Shown here in pieces: positions 1-11,290 of a stretch of DNA of 64,000 bases. Source of the stretch: Enterobacter asburiae (GTDB lineage Bacteria > Pseudomonadota > Gammaproteobacteria > Enterobacterales > Enterobacteriaceae); the NCBI RefSeq assembly GCF_021440515.1, contig NZ_JAKCMV010000014.1, forward strand, positions 101,009 through 165,008, given 5' to 3'. The translations under genes and the position numbers were made by a program. Each line of letters opens with the position of its first letter. Within the stretch, counting starts at the first letter, position 1. The notes beneath the pieces were generated by a model, which was given only the letters and a program-made list of their open reading frames with translations, ran no database searches and was not told where the DNA came from.

Positions 1-3000
1 ATTACCGGTAACCGCCAGTGGGCGCGTGCCCGTACCTATAAGTTCCAGACGCCGCTGATCCCTGACCTGCACGATGCCGCGCCGTTCGTTAACGAAACCG
101 GCTCTGACTCAAGCTCAATGGATAACATGCTTGAGCTGCTGCTGGCCGGTGGTATGGATATCGTGCGTGCCATGCGTCTGCTTGTTCCGCCAGCCTGGCA
201 GAACAACCCGGATATGGATCCGGATCTGCGCGCCTTCTTCGACTTCAACTCCATGCACATGGAGCCTTGGGACGGCCCGGCGGGCATCGTCATGTCCGAC
301 GGCCGATTCGCGGCCTGTAACCTGGACCGCAACGGTCTGCGTCCGGCTCGCTACGTCATCACCAAAGACAAGCTCATTACCTGCGCTTCCGAAGTCGGGA
401 TCTGGGATTACCAGCCTGACGAAGTGGTCGAAAAAGGCCGCGTCGGGCCTGGCGAGCTGATGGTTATCGACACCCGCGTGGGCCGCATTCTGCACTCCGC
501 AGAGACCGACTACGACCTCAAAATCCGTCACCCGTATAAAGAGTGGATGGAGAAAAACGTTCGTCGCCTCGTGCCGTTCGAAGATCTGCCGGATGAAGAA
601 GTGGGCAGCCGCGAAATGGACGACGACACGCTCGCCAGTTTCCAGAAGCAGTTTAACTACAGCGCTGAAGAGCTGGATTCGGTGATCCGCGTGCTGGGCG
701 AAAACGGCCAGGAAGCGGTCGGCTCAATGGGTGACGATACCCCGTTTGCCGTGCTCTCCAGCCAGCCGCGCATCATCTACGACTACTTCCGCCAGCAGTT
801 TGCGCAGGTGACCAACCCGCCAATCGATCCGCTGCGTGAAGCGCACGTTATGTCGCTGGCGACCAGCATCGGCCGCGAGATGAACGTCTTCTGCGAAGCC
901 GAAGGCCAGGCGCACCGTCTGACCTTTAAGTCGCCGATCCTGCTGTATTCTGATTTCAAGCAGCTCACCACCCTGCAAGAGGAGCACTACCGCGCCGACA
1001 CGCTCGACATTACGTTCGACGCGACCGAAGCGACCCTCGAAGAAACGGTGAACGCGCTGTGTGACAAAGCCGAGCAGATGGTGCGTAACGGCACCGTGCT
1101 GCTGGTGCTGTCCGACCGTAATATCGCGAAAAACCGTCTGCCGGTGCCTGCGCCAATGGCAGTGGGTGCGATCCAGACGCGTCTGGTCGATAAGAGCCTG
1201 CGCTGCGACGCCAACATCATTGTTGAAACCGCCAGCGCCCGCGATCCGCACCACTTTGCCGTGCTGTTAGGCTTTGGCGCGACGGCGATCTACCCGTACC
1301 TGGCCTACGAAACGCTGGCCCGTCTGGTTGATACCCGCGCGATCGAAAAAGCGTACCGGACCGTGATGCTGAACTACCGTAACGGCATCAACAAAGGTCT
1401 GTACAAGATCATGTCCAAAATGGGCATTTCGACCATCGCCTCTTACCGCTGCTCGAAGCTGTTTGAAGCGGTCGGCCTGCACGACGAGGTGGCAGAACTC
1501 TGCTTCCAGGGCGTGATCAGCCGTATCGGCGGCGCCGGTTTTGCTGACTTCCAGCAGGATCTGATGAACCTGTCGAAACGCGCCTGGCTGGCACGCAAGC
1601 CGCTGGATCAGGGCGGTCTGCTGAAGTATGTCCACGGCGGCGAATACCACGCCTATAACCCGGACGTGGTGCGCACCCTGCAACAGGCGGTCCAGAGCGG
1701 CGAATACAGCGACTATCAGCAGTATGCCGAGCTGGTGAACAACCGTCCGGCGGCGACGCTGCGCGACCTTATCGCCCTGAACCCGGGTGACGACGCGGTC
1801 AGCATCGACGACGTTGAACCGGCATCTGAACTGTTCAAACGCTTCGACACCGCCGCAATGTCTATCGGCGCGCTCAGCCCGGAAGCCCACGAGGCGCTGG
1901 CGGAAGCGATGAACGGCATCGGCGGTAATTCAAACTCCGGCGAAGGCGGTGAAGATCCGGCGCGTTACGGCACCAACAAAGTGTCCCGTATCAAGCAGGT
2001 GGCCTCCGGGCGCTTTGGCGTTACGCCAGCGTACCTGGTCAACGCCGACGTGATTCAGATTAAAGTCGCTCAGGGTGCAAAACCGGGCGAAGGCGGTCAG
2101 CTGCCGGGTGATAAAGTCACGCCGTACATCGCCAAACTGCGCTATTCGGTGCCGGGCGTGACGCTGATCTCCCCGCCGCCGCACCACGATATCTACTCTA
2201 TCGAGGATTTAGCGCAGCTGATTTTCGACCTGAAACAGGTCAACCCGAAAGCGATGATCTCCGTGAAGCTGGTTTCAGAACCGGGCGTGGGCACTATCGC
2301 CACTGGTGTGGCAAAAGCCTATGCGGATCTCATCACCATCGCCGGTTACGACGGCGGTACCGGCGCAAGCCCGCTCTCCTCCGTGAAATACGCGGGCTGT
2401 CCGTGGGAGCTGGGTCTGGTGGAAACCCAGCAGGCGCTGGTGGCGAACGGTCTGCGTCATAAGATCCGTTTGCAGGTGGATGGCGGCCTGAAAACCGGCC
2501 TCGACATCATCAAAGCGGCGATCCTGGGTGCGGAAAGCTTCGGCTTCGGCACGGGCCCGATGGTCGCGCTCGGCTGTAAATACCTGCGTATTTGTCACCT
2601 GAACAACTGCGCAACCGGCGTTGCGACTCAGGACGAGAAGCTGCGTAAGAACCACTACCACGGCCTGCCGTTCAAAGTGACCAACTACTTTGACTTCATC
2701 GCCCGCGAAACCCGCGAGCTGATGGCGCTGCTGGGCGTGAAGCGTCTGGTCGATCTGATTGGCCGTACCGACCTGCTGAAAGAGCTGGAAGGCTTCACCG
2801 CCAAGCAGCAGAAGCTGGCGCTCGGCAAGCTGCTGGAAACCGCGCAGCCGCACCCTGGCAAAGCGGTTTACTGCACCGAGACTAACCCGCCGTTCGACAA
2901 CGGCGTGCTGAACGCGCAGCTGTTGCAGCAGGCGAAACCGTATGTTGACGAGAAGCAGAGCAAGACGTTCTGGTTTGATATCCGCAACACCGACCGTTCC

Positions 3001-3732
3001 GTGGGGGCGTCCCTCTCCGGCTACATCGCGCAGATGCACGGTGACCAGGGGCTGGCAGCCGACCCGATTACCGCGCACTTTAGCGGTACCGCAGGCCAGA
3101 GCTTCGGCGTGTGGAACGCGGGCGGCGTTGAGCTGTATCTGACCGGCGATGCCAACGACTACGTGGGTAAAGGCATGGCGGGCGGTCTGCTGGCGGTGCG
3201 TCCTCCGGTCGGGTCAGCCTTCCGCAGCCACGAGGCGAGCATTATCGGTAACACCTGTCTGTACGGCGCGACCGGCGGTCGTCTGTTTGCAGCAGGCCGT
3301 GCGGGTGAGCGTTTTGCGGTGCGTAACTCCGGTGCCATCACCGTGGTTGAAGGCATCGGCGATAACGGCTGTGAATACATGACGGGCGGGATTGTTTGCG
3401 TGCTGGGTAAAACCGGCGTGAACTTCGGCGCAGGCATGACGGGCGGTTTTGCTTACGTCCTGGATGAAGACGGCGAGTTCCGCAAACGCGTGAACCCGGA
3501 GCTGGTGGAAGTGCTGGACGTTGACACGTTGGCTATCCACGAAGAACACCTGCGCGGTTTGATTACCGAACACGTGCAGCATACCGGTTCTTCGCGCGGC
3601 GAAGAGATCCTGGCCAACTGGCCGGCGTTCTCGGCGAAATTCGCGCTGGTTAAACCGAAGTCCAGCGATGTTAAAGCACTGTTGGGTCACCGTAGTCGTA
3701 GCGCAGCAGAGCTGCGCGTGCAGGCGCAGTAA
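1..3732 (+). CDS. gltB: Glutamate synthase (NADPH) large subunit, 5' partial
   Basis: Converts 2-oxoglutarate plus glutamine to two glutamates together with GltD, in the cytoplasm (GS-GOGAT nitrogen assimilation). The frame is open from base 1, so the gene enters from outside the window; 1243 residues are visible. If its length matches the 1486-residue mature E. coli protein, about 243 N-terminal residues are missing, including the catalytic Cys1 of the glutaminase domain. Visible are the central domain, the FMN-binding synthase domain with its glycine-rich stretches, and the [3Fe-4S] motif C-x5-C-x4-C at visible residues 859, 865 and 870. The Gly-rich C-terminal beta-helix region follows. 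gltD starts 9 bases after the stop, so the two are co-transcribed. No internal break was seen. Confidence 0.98.
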   Translation: MTGNRQWARARTYKFQTPLIPDLHDAAPFVNETGSDSSSMDNMLELLLAGGMDIVRAMRLLVPPAWQNNPDMDPDLRAFFDFNSMHMEPWDGPAGIVMSDGRFAACNLDRNGLRPARYVITKDKLITCASEVGIWDYQPDEVVEKGRVGPGELMVIDTRVGRILHSAETDYDLKIRHPYKEWMEKNVRRLVPFEDLPDEEVGSREMDDDTLASFQKQFNYSAEELDSVIRVLGENGQEAVGSMGDDTPFAVLSSQPRIIYDYFRQQFAQVTNPPIDPLREAHVMSLATSIGREMNVFCEAEGQAHRLTFKSPILLYSDFKQLTTLQEEHYRADTLDITFDATEATLEETVNALCDKAEQMVRNGTVLLVLSDRNIAKNRLPVPAPMAVGAIQTRLVDKSLRCDANIIVETASARDPHHFAVLLGFGATAIYPYLAYETLARLVDTRAIEKAYRTVMLNYRNGINKGLYKIMSKMGISTIASYRCSKLFEAVGLHDEVAELCFQGVISRIGGAGFADFQQDLMNLSKRAWLARKPLDQGGLLKYVHGGEYHAYNPDVVRTLQQAVQSGEYSDYQQYAELVNNRPAATLRDLIALNPGDDAVSIDDVEPASELFKRFDTAAMSIGALSPEAHEALAEAMNGIGGNSNSGEGGEDPARYGTNKVSRIKQVASGRFGVTPAYLVNADVIQIKVAQGAKPGEGGQLPGDKVTPYIAKLRYSVPGVTLISPPPHHDIYSIEDLAQLIFDLKQVNPKAMISVKLVSEPGVGTIATGVAKAYADLITIAGYDGGTGASPLSSVKYAGCPWELGLVETQQALVANGLRHKIRLQVDGGLKTGLDIIKAAILGAESFGFGTGPMVALGCKYLRICHLNNCATGVATQDEKLRKNHYHGLPFKVTNYFDFIARETRELMALLGVKRLVDLIGRTDLLKELEGFTAKQQKLALGKLLETAQPHPGKAVYCTETNPPFDNGVLNAQLLQQAKPYVDEKQSKTFWFDIRNTDRSVGASLSGYIAQMHGDQGLAADPITAHFSGTAGQSFGVWNAGGVELYLTGDANDYVGKGMAGGLLAVRPPVGSAFRSHEASIIGNTCLYGATGGRLFAAGRAGERFAVRNSGAITVVEGIGDNGCEYMTGGIVCVLGKTGVNFGAGMTGGFAYVLDEDGEFRKRVNPELVEVLDVDTLAIHEEHLRGLITEHVQHTGSSRGEEILANWPAFSAKFALVKPKSSDVKALLGHRSRSAAELRVQAQ

Positions 3733-5160
<1,428 letters not shown>

Positions 5161-5166
5161 TCCTCT

Positions 5167-5197
5167 CCGCCGCAGGCCAGACGCTGGCCTGCGGCGG
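5167..5197. terminator. Perfect 14-bp hairpin between convergent gltD and the fimbrial operon
   Basis: Arms ccgccgcaggccag and ctggcctgcggcgg with a 3-base loop lie in the 44-base gap between the gltD stop and the stop of the convergent fimbrial gene. There is no T-run on either side, so it may act as a bidirectional barrier or mRNA 3' end protector rather than a classical intrinsic terminator. Confidence 0.6.
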
Positions 5198-5204
5198 TCA
5201 GGCA

Positions 5205-5906
5205 TCACAAATAGACAATACTGATCACCGCGCTGCCGTTTAGCCGTATCTCCTGACGACTCCCCAGCTTGTTTGCAACCGATGTGCTGACCTGTAAAGG
5301 CAGGGTCGCGCTCATGATCGCCTGCGGCGTGGTCGTACCTTTTTGCACAAAGGTGTAGAAGTAATCCTGATCGACAGGAAGAGGCAGTAGCGAAGATTTC
5401 TCCCAGGGACCGTCCTTACTGACGGCTCCGGCCATCTCAACATCCACCGCAGCCCCGCCCTCAGTCGCGCTTATCCCCTGAGAATTAATTTGCACGGCAT
5501 AGCTACCAATCGGTTTGCCTTCCGCCGTCAGTCCAAGCCCGAAAAGCCGGGAAGGATCGCTGACATACGCCCCGCCATTAATCTGAAAACGCGCGCCCAC
5601 TTCACCGCGATCGTCTTTCCCGGTGACCATTGAATCCGCACGCGTGTCGCGCGCCGTAATCGCAATCCCGGTTGAGGATTCGCACTGGATGGTCAGGGTG
5701 ATATCGCGCGTGCCAAGCTGCGTAAAGCTGTCTACGGCTAAACTTGATACGTGATTCTTCCCGTAATCCACCATCCCGTTATTACTTAACAGGGGTGTAC
5801 AGGCTGCGGCCTCGGCCGTCACTTCAAAGTCGATACTTACCGTGTCGCCTGCCGTTGCAGAGAGGCAAAACAGCAGACCGGGCACAGCAAAAAGAGAGCG
5901 TTTCAT
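5205..5906 (-). CDS. DUF1120-type fimbrial subunit, last gene of the operon (YhcF-like)
   Basis: A 233-residue exported protein of the GltF/YhcF (DUF1120) type, probably a minor or tip subunit of the chaperone-usher fimbria. It has a hydrophobic signal peptide ending near ATAG (residue 20), one cysteine before a GMVDYG motif and a second in TIQCESS, a likely disulfide. The C-terminal strand ISIVYL resembles the end of the two tandem pilins of this operon (ISLVYL), the strand a periplasmic chaperone would bind. Its ATG overlaps the upstream stop as ATGA (5903-5906), so translation is coupled. By position it matches E. coli yhcF. The assignment rests on motifs, not a search. Confidence 0.75.
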   Translation of the reverse strand: MKRSLFAVPGLLFCLSATAGDTVSIDFEVTAEAAACTPLLSNNGMVDYGKNHVSSLAVDSFTQLGTRDITLTIQCESSTGIAITARDTRADSMVTGKDDRGEVGARFQINGGAYVSDPSRLFGLGLTAEGKPIGSYAVQINSQGISATEGGAAVDVEMAGAVSKDGPWEKSSLLPLPVDQDYFYTFVQKGTTTPQAIMSATLPLQVSTSVANKLGSRQEIRLNGSAVISIVYL

Positions 5907-6433
5907 TGTGCCTCCACCTTCACCTGAAGATTGCCACGGTATTTTTCTCTGTCGGTTATCGATGCGCTTTTCACCTCTGAATTGACCGCCAGCGTGACGG
6001 AGATATTTTGCCCCGTCAGCTCATCGCCATTCAAAAACGCAATCCCGCCGTTAAGCGCAATATCAACCTGCTGGTGTCCTGAGTCCGTCAGCACAGCGTT
6101 GGCACCAGACACCGACGCCAGCATGGCCTCTTTGTCATCCACCCGCGCCGTCATGGCAGTGATTTTCATCTCTCCCGAGTCACCTAACGCGAAGCTGTTG
6201 CTGCGTGGTAATGACGAGCTAAAAAAAAGCCTGACGCGCTGGGGTTTGTCGCATATCACGTTCAGCACCAGCTGTTTTTCAGGAAGACGAATGGTTTTCC
6301 CTCCGGCGCTTTGCCGCTCCATTGCGCTCAGCGGACTATAGGTGACCGTTTGCTGGCTGGTGACAAGTTGACATTCCGCCCTGACGCCACACGAGAAGGC
6401 CAGCAGCAAGACAATCAGATACGAGTAATTCAT
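5903..6433 (-). CDS. Fimbrial operon protein of unknown detailed role (YhcE position)
   Basis: A 176-residue secreted protein with an N-terminal signal peptide (cleavage near RAE, residue 20) and two cysteines (ECQ near the mature start and VICDKP) that could form the pilin-type disulfide. It sits between the usher and the last DUF1120 subunit, the place of yhcE, which as I remember is broken by an insertion sequence in E. coli K-12; here the frame is intact. The ATG overlaps the usher stop as ATGA (6430-6433). It is probably a minor pilin or adaptor. I do not recognise a specific family beyond this context. Confidence 0.6.
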   Translation of the reverse strand: MNYSYLIVLLLAFSCGVRAECQLVTSQQTVTYSPLSAMERQSAGGKTIRLPEKQLVLNVICDKPQRVRLFFSSSLPRSNSFALGDSGEMKITAMTARVDDKEAMLASVSGANAVLTDSGHQQVDIALNGGIAFLNGDELTGQNISVTLAVNSEVKSASITDREKYRGNLQVKVEAQ

Positions 6434-8808
6434 TTACATGTTCCCGCGACGTTCTCATAAAAATGTTCGGTGGACGGCGCCTCGGAAAGGGTGAAGTCCA
6501 GTTTGCAGCTGCCACCCTCAGGCCGGGCAATAAGCGGCAGCTTCGCAGGCAGATCGTTTAAGAAAATCACGCCGTCATCCACTGACGTTGTCAGGTAACC
6601 CCCCTCGCTATCGGTGATAGCAGTCCCTCTGGGCAGAAGTTTCCCGTCACTGGTCGTAATGTTTAATAAGATGCGTCGCTGCGTAAGGGTATTGAACTGG
6701 ACTTTGCCCACGGCGCCTTTCGCCTGCCGGAGCATTCGGGTCCCGTTGCCAATATCCATATTTTTTGGCAGCGATTCGGTCCTGACCTCAACGCGTGATT
6801 TCCTCCATGCCGGTACAGATGGAATCACCGCCTGTCCGGTAAAGTCTGTCCAGACCGGGCCTTGCACGGTATCCAGACGCACGCCAGAAACCGGTTTATC
6901 CAGCTGGGCGATAGCGAAAGTTTCTCTTATTGAGAAAGGAGAGAAGGTCACGCCATCGCTATGAGCCGCCACACCGCCCTGCAAAGAGCCGGAATAGCTT
7001 CTGCTCCCCGGGCCGTTCATGCTGGCATTCAGGCTAAGCTGGCTGTAATGCAGGTTGCTGGAGATCCCCCCGGCAAAGCTGCTCTCTTGCTGCTGCTCAT
7101 TCCGCTCGGTGCTGAGCATGTAGTAGGTATTCTCAAGCACGCGACCCGTGGTGTTGAGGCCATATCGGTTGTCACCTTTCTTCTGTCGGGAATAAAGATT
7201 CACTGCACGTTCGCCGAAAGGCACAGACAGGGTGACGTAGAACATATCCTCGTTTTTTCGATCGCTGTTGCTGCTGCCAAGCTGGCGCTGCCAGCTGCTT
7301 GAAACGGAGAATGACCTGAACCCTTTCCCCCAGCTCAGCATTGAGTAACGTGAACGCTCCCCGTCGCCGTATGGCTGGTTTTCATAGAAGCTAAAGCGGA
7401 ACGTGCCCAGTAGCGGGTTGCCCCAGCTGGTGCCGAGGATGTATTCGTATTTGCTATTTTTTTCATCGCTGTTCTCGATCGCTTGCGAAAACTCCCGATA
7501 GTCAATGGTGTTATACGCAACGGATGCGCTAAGGCCAACGTTCAGCGGCGTGGAAGATGAGAGCACCAGCTGATATTTTTGCCCCTGAAGCGAATGACCG
7601 CGATCAAACGACTGTTTCACGCTCGTGGAACCATTGACGGACGGCAGCAGCGCTGAATCAAGCTGCATCCCCACGCCCTGATAGCTATCGGCGGCAATCA
7701 CGCCCATTTCCAGGTTGTGTGAATAACCCAGCCGCTTTCCACCCGACAGGCTCGCCACCCAGGGCGTTTCAGTGTAACTGTCGCTGACGCGGCCCACTGA
7801 AAAGGCGTACCCGGCTGGCGTGCCAGGACTCATGTTGTAAAGCGTGGATGGAACAGTGTATTGATGCTGGGTGCCATCGGTTTCTACAACGGTGACGTCA
7901 AGATCGCTGCCAAAGTTGCGTAAAGGGATATCCGTCAGGGTAAAAGCCCCTGCCGGGACCAGCGTGGAAAAGACCATTATCCCCTGCTGGCGGATCTCGA
8001 CACGAGCCTGGGCAGTATTGGCGATCCCTGAAACCTGAACACCGTTGGAGTCCGGGTTTAGCGCATCTTCTGACACCAGTTCGACGCCGTAAATATTGCT
8101 GCCTTCAAGCAGGCGGTTATTCAGGTTCACTTCACCTGCTTTCATCGTCGTTTTTAAGCCAGCAAAGGTGTGTTGCAGGTAGTTTTGCGAGTTTTCACTG
8201 TTCAGCTTGCCCTCGCTGCGGCTGATTAACTGGCTGCTGCGAAATAGCCAGTCACTGATGTTAACGCCGCCGTTAAGCATCAGCTGTGAGTAGTCTGAAC
8301 GCCCGCCGATAAACTCGTTGCGGGATGAGAGCAGGGCGTAATTCAAAATGCCTGCGTTGCCACCGGTGCTGTAATCCGATAACACAGCCCCTTGCTGCTC
8401 CAGACGCTCCTGACGAAGCACAAGCTCAATACGTTCCTGAACAGGAGCAGGTTTAATTACCGAGTCAGGGTATGCGGCCAGATAGTCGTAACATCCGTCC
8501 TTATAATCCGAAGGCACTCGAATACCTGCCTGCTCCATGAACGATCGGTCGAAACACAACTGTCCATTGTCATCAAACGTGGCGACAATCTTTCCTGCAT
8601 CATGGCCGTTGACCATAAGAGAGAGGGAGTGTTTTCCCGGGAGGAATTTAGCTTCCTGCGAAAAGTATTGAGAAACTTCAGGATCAACACCTAACGATTT
8701 TAACGTTTCACGATCGAACTCTACCGGCAGTGTTTCCGTTCCCTCAGCGATGGTTGCGTGCGCACAACCCATACTTATTGCACAAGCCAATAGCGTTTTC
8801 CTGAACAT
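6430..8808 (-). CDS. yhcD: Outer-membrane usher of the chaperone-usher fimbria (YhcD-like)
   Basis: Outer-membrane pore that assembles and secretes fimbrial subunits. From ATG 8808 it has 792 residues, close to the 793 I recall for E. coli YhcD. The sequence shows a signal peptide, an N-terminal usher domain (FDRETLKSLGVDP), a long Ser/Tyr/Gly-rich beta-barrel region, and a C-terminal domain with a cysteine pair (GGSCKLDF and VAGTCK). A frame extension to TTG 8829 is possible, but ATG 8808 has the better ribosome binding site (AGGAAGAA) and puts the signal peptide at the start. It lies 21 bases downstream of the chaperone and overlaps the next gene by 4 bases. Confidence 0.85.
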   Translation of the reverse strand: MFRKTLLACAISMGCAHATIAEGTETLPVEFDRETLKSLGVDPEVSQYFSQEAKFLPGKHSLSLMVNGHDAGKIVATFDDNGQLCFDRSFMEQAGIRVPSDYKDGCYDYLAAYPDSVIKPAPVQERIELVLRQERLEQQGAVLSDYSTGGNAGILNYALLSSRNEFIGGRSDYSQLMLNGGVNISDWLFRSSQLISRSEGKLNSENSQNYLQHTFAGLKTTMKAGEVNLNNRLLEGSNIYGVELVSEDALNPDSNGVQVSGIANTAQARVEIRQQGIMVFSTLVPAGAFTLTDIPLRNFGSDLDVTVVETDGTQHQYTVPSTLYNMSPGTPAGYAFSVGRVSDSYTETPWVASLSGGKRLGYSHNLEMGVIAADSYQGVGMQLDSALLPSVNGSTSVKQSFDRGHSLQGQKYQLVLSSSTPLNVGLSASVAYNTIDYREFSQAIENSDEKNSKYEYILGTSWGNPLLGTFRFSFYENQPYGDGERSRYSMLSWGKGFRSFSVSSSWQRQLGSSNSDRKNEDMFYVTLSVPFGERAVNLYSRQKKGDNRYGLNTTGRVLENTYYMLSTERNEQQQESSFAGGISSNLHYSQLSLNASMNGPGSRSYSGSLQGGVAAHSDGVTFSPFSIRETFAIAQLDKPVSGVRLDTVQGPVWTDFTGQAVIPSVPAWRKSRVEVRTESLPKNMDIGNGTRMLRQAKGAVGKVQFNTLTQRRILLNITTSDGKLLPRGTAITDSEGGYLTTSVDDGVIFLNDLPAKLPLIARPEGGSCKLDFTLSEAPSTEHFYENVAGTCK

Positions 8809-8829
8809 CCGTGTTTCTTCCTGACTCAA

Positions 8830-9501
8830 TTATTCCAGTGTGGTGGTGTAGCGTTCCCCTTTGTAGCCATATCGACTCGCCGGATAAAATTCCACTTTTG
8901 TATCCGATGAGGACGGCAGTTTCACGAGAACGCTTTTGTGCGGCAAAATATACGCTTGCGGCAGCGCTCCACCTTTGCCTGAAGGTAACGTGGTATACGA
9001 GGCCACCAGGCGAACAACATAATTGCTCGGGTTACTGACCTCTATCTGGTTACCTTTTTTACGCCAGACAAGATGTTTCCAGGGAGATAAATCCTCAGCA
9101 AGACCCGCAGGATGGATAATGACCGGCATATCCTGGCGGATCGTTACTTTTACCTCTTCTTTATCCTTCTCTTTAGGCGGAATACCTTCAAAGGTGACGC
9201 GTTTTAATTCCTCGTGCATTAAAGGCTTGTCTGCCTGAAGCATAAAACGCATCTTTTGAACCTGTCCCCCTTCTACCCGCACAACGGGCTGGGAGACAAT
9301 AACGTGAACGGATTTATCACTATCCGGTAAATCAACAATTTTGGTATACAGCAATGCAGGATACTTATCGGTATTGGTGACATTCATTGTCGCCTCACCC
9401 TTTTTACCGTCAATCAACAATACGGAGGTTTCGGGTAACATACCGTTTGCATAACACTGTGATGTTAAAAGAAAAAGGGGCAGTAAAAAGGCTTTTTTCA
9501 T
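8830..9501 (-). CDS. yhcA: Periplasmic fimbrial chaperone (YhcA-like, FimC/PapD family)
   Basis: Binds pilin subunits in the periplasm and delivers them to the usher. The protein has 223 residues with a signal peptide cleaved near CYANG. The FimC/PapD pattern is present: N-terminal immunoglobulin-like domain with LLYTKIVDLPDSD, the edge strand QVQKMRFMLQ, the RVTFEGIPP segment and a second domain after IIHPAGLA. It precedes the usher directly. A stem-loop (9576-9610) separates it from the upstream pilin, which would lower its expression relative to the pilin. Confidence 0.87.
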   Translation of the reverse strand: MKKAFLLPLFLLTSQCYANGMLPETSVLLIDGKKGEATMNVTNTDKYPALLYTKIVDLPDSDKSVHVIVSQPVVRVEGGQVQKMRFMLQADKPLMHEELKRVTFEGIPPKEKDKEEVKVTIRQDMPVIIHPAGLAEDLSPWKHLVWRKKGNQIEVSNPSNYVVRLVASYTTLPSGKGGALPQAYILPHKSVLVKLPSSSDTKVEFYPASRYGYKGERYTTTLE

Positions 9502-9575
9502 AAATAGTCATCTTCTTAAGGGGGTTAATAAAAATTATCGTTTGCCCCAGAGGTATAATATTTTTTATAAATGAA

Positions 9576-9610
9576 AGACCCAATAACGTGCACAAGACGC
9601 TATTGGGTCT
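9576..9610 (-). terminator. Stem-loop between the second pilin gene and the chaperone
   Basis: A 13-bp stem with one A-C mismatch and a 9-base loop (outer arms agacccaata and tattgggtct) follows the pilin stop. Downstream on the minus strand is an AT-rich but imperfect T-run. It is likely a leaky terminator or mRNA stabiliser that sets a high pilin-to-usher ratio. Confidence 0.6.
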
Positions 9611-9631
9611 GAGCTACTTAAAACAATACTT

Positions 9632-10351
9632 TTACAGATAAACCAGGCTGATTGTGGCGTTACCGTCCAGCTTCACTTCTAAGTTTGAACCAAGTTTATC
9701 TTTGGTCTGCACAGCGGTAGCGATAGTCAGAGGAAGCGTCAGTTCAGTGAAGTATGTCGGAACGACTTTGCCAGTGTCCGCTACGGAAATAACACGCGTC
9801 TGATCCGGGTAGAACACGTTCCCTTCAGCTGCTACCTTCGTCCACGAACCACTGGTGTCTTTATAGAGAACATCCGCTGCATTGCCGTCTACCGTCACAC
9901 CTGCTGGTGCAGTTTTAATGGTGTATGCGCCGATTGATTTGCCGTCATCGGTTGAACCCAGGCCGAAAGCTGATGCGGAAGCCGTAAGATGCTTCGTAGG
10001 AGCAATGCCGTTTTCAATATAGGCGGTAGCAGATAAGGTAGCTTTAGAGCTGGTACGATTATCCTGCGCAATAATACCGACGGAGGCTGCAGCGTCGCAT
10101 GTTACGGTCAAATTAATCGATTTGCTTTCCAGCTGAACCATGCCCGTTGAGCCTGTCGCAGTAGCGAGCTGAGCAGCGTTCATTGAACCAAAATCGACAA
10201 CTCCGCCATTATCCAGAGTAGGGACACAGGCAGCAGGCGTAAAATCACCCGTTACAATAAGCGTTGTTTCTGTGGCTGCATTTGCGCTTACCGGTGCAAG
10301 TACAGCGATACAAACTGCAAGTGCAGACAGTTTTTTATTAAATTGAGTCAT
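9632..10351 (-). CDS. DUF1120-type pilin-like protein, second tandem copy (GltF-like)
   Basis: A 239-residue secreted protein of the GltF/YhcF family and a probable structural subunit. Signal peptide ends near SANA (residue 25). The mature start carries a candidate donor strand followed by a C-P-T-L cysteine and a VVDFG motif; a second cysteine occurs in LTVTCDAAA. The C-terminus GNATISLVYL is the chaperone-recognition strand. It is a clear paralog of the gene at 10568-11290: long identical blocks, the same ends, and similar leaders. Each copy has its own leader and a following hairpin, so it arose by tandem duplication of a whole unit. E. coli has one gltF in the matching position, by memory. 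Confidence 0.8.
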   Translation of the reverse strand: MTQFNKKLSALAVCIAVLAPVSANAATETTLIVTGDFTPAACVPTLDNGGVVDFGSMNAAQLATATGSTGMVQLESKSINLTVTCDAAASVGIIAQDNRTSSKATLSATAYIENGIAPTKHLTASASAFGLGSTDDGKSIGAYTIKTAPAGVTVDGNAADVLYKDTSGSWTKVAAEGNVFYPDQTRVISVADTGKVVPTYFTELTLPLTIATAVQTKDKLGSNLEVKLDGNATISLVYL

Positions 10352-10506
10352 TATTTTCTCTTATTCCTATAAGGCTTGCGATTTATATCTGGAAGCCCTA
10401 TCTCATTGACACCACATATAAATGCAGAAAACCACCCCATTAAAAATATAACCTGGTGATACTTGCATTCAGATACGGGGCATAGACATTATTTTTATAA
10501 AACGAT

Positions 10507-10547
10507 CGATAAATTGATACGCAAGTTATTGCGTCATGAATTTATCG
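10507..10547 (-). terminator. Hairpin after the first pilin gene
   Basis: Outer arms cgataaatt and aatttatcg (9 bp) enclose an inner 6-bp stem (acgcaa/ttgcgt). On the minus strand TTTTAT follows shortly downstream. It is a plausible leaky terminator between the tandem pilin genes. Confidence 0.55.
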
Positions 10548-10567
10548 CGTGAATAGAAAATAACTTT

Positions 10568-11290
10568 TTACAGATAAACCAGACTGATTGTGGCGTTGCC
10601 GTCCATCTTCACTTCTGAGCCAGAACCGAGCTTATCTTTAGTCTGCACAGCAGCGGTAATATACAGCGGGACCGTCATTTCAGTGAAATATTTTGGAACG
10701 AGGGAACCGGTGTCCGCAGCAGAAAGGACACGTCCATTGTCAGGGTATAACACACCATCATTCGCACGCGTCCAGGCAGATTCAGTCGGGGTAGTGTTCT
10801 TATAAATAAGATCTGATGCGACACCGTCTACGGTCGTACCTGCAATTATCGCACGAAGAGAATATACCCCGATTGATTTGCCGTCATCGGTCGTTCCCAG
10901 ACCGAAAGCAACATCGGTATTCACTATATTCTTAGAATCGTTAGCACCGTTTTCAATATAAGCGGTGGCAGACAGATCAACTTTGGAGCTGCTGCGATTA
11001 TCCTGCGTGAGAATACCGACGGAGGCAGCAGCATCACATGTGATGGTCAAATTAATCGATTTTCTTCCCAGCTGAACCAGGCCCGTTGAACCCGTCGCAG
11101 TGGAGAGCTTAGTGGTATTCATTTTACCAAAATCTACGGTACCGCCATTCTCCAGAGTCGGAACACAGGCAGCAGGCTTAAAGTCACCGGTCAGGGTGAA
11201 GGTTGTGTCTGTCGCTGCATTTACGTTTGCAGATACCATTACCGCTGCACAAACAGCAAGCGTAGTAAGTTTTTTCTTAAAATAAGTCAT
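10568..11290 (-). CDS. DUF1120-type pilin-like protein, first gene of the operon (GltF-like)
   Basis: A 240-residue secreted protein and the promoter-proximal gene of the fimbrial operon, so probably the major subunit. Signal peptide of about 25 residues ends at VNAA. It has the same layout as the neighbouring copy at 9632-10351: cysteine in AACVPTL, GTVDFG motif, second cysteine in LTITCDAAA, and the C-terminus GNATISLVYL. Differences cluster in the middle of the protein. A ribosome binding site (AAGGGA) stands before the ATG, and about 450 bases of AT-rich DNA lie upstream. Confidence 0.8.
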   Translation of the reverse strand: MTYFKKKLTTLAVCAAVMVSANVNAATDTTFTLTGDFKPAACVPTLENGGTVDFGKMNTTKLSTATGSTGLVQLGRKSINLTITCDAAASVGILTQDNRSSSKVDLSATAYIENGANDSKNIVNTDVAFGLGTTDDGKSIGVYSLRAIIAGTTVDGVASDLIYKNTTPTESAWTRANDGVLYPDNGRVLSAADTGSLVPKYFTEMTVPLYITAAVQTKDKLGSGSEVKMDGNATISLVYL

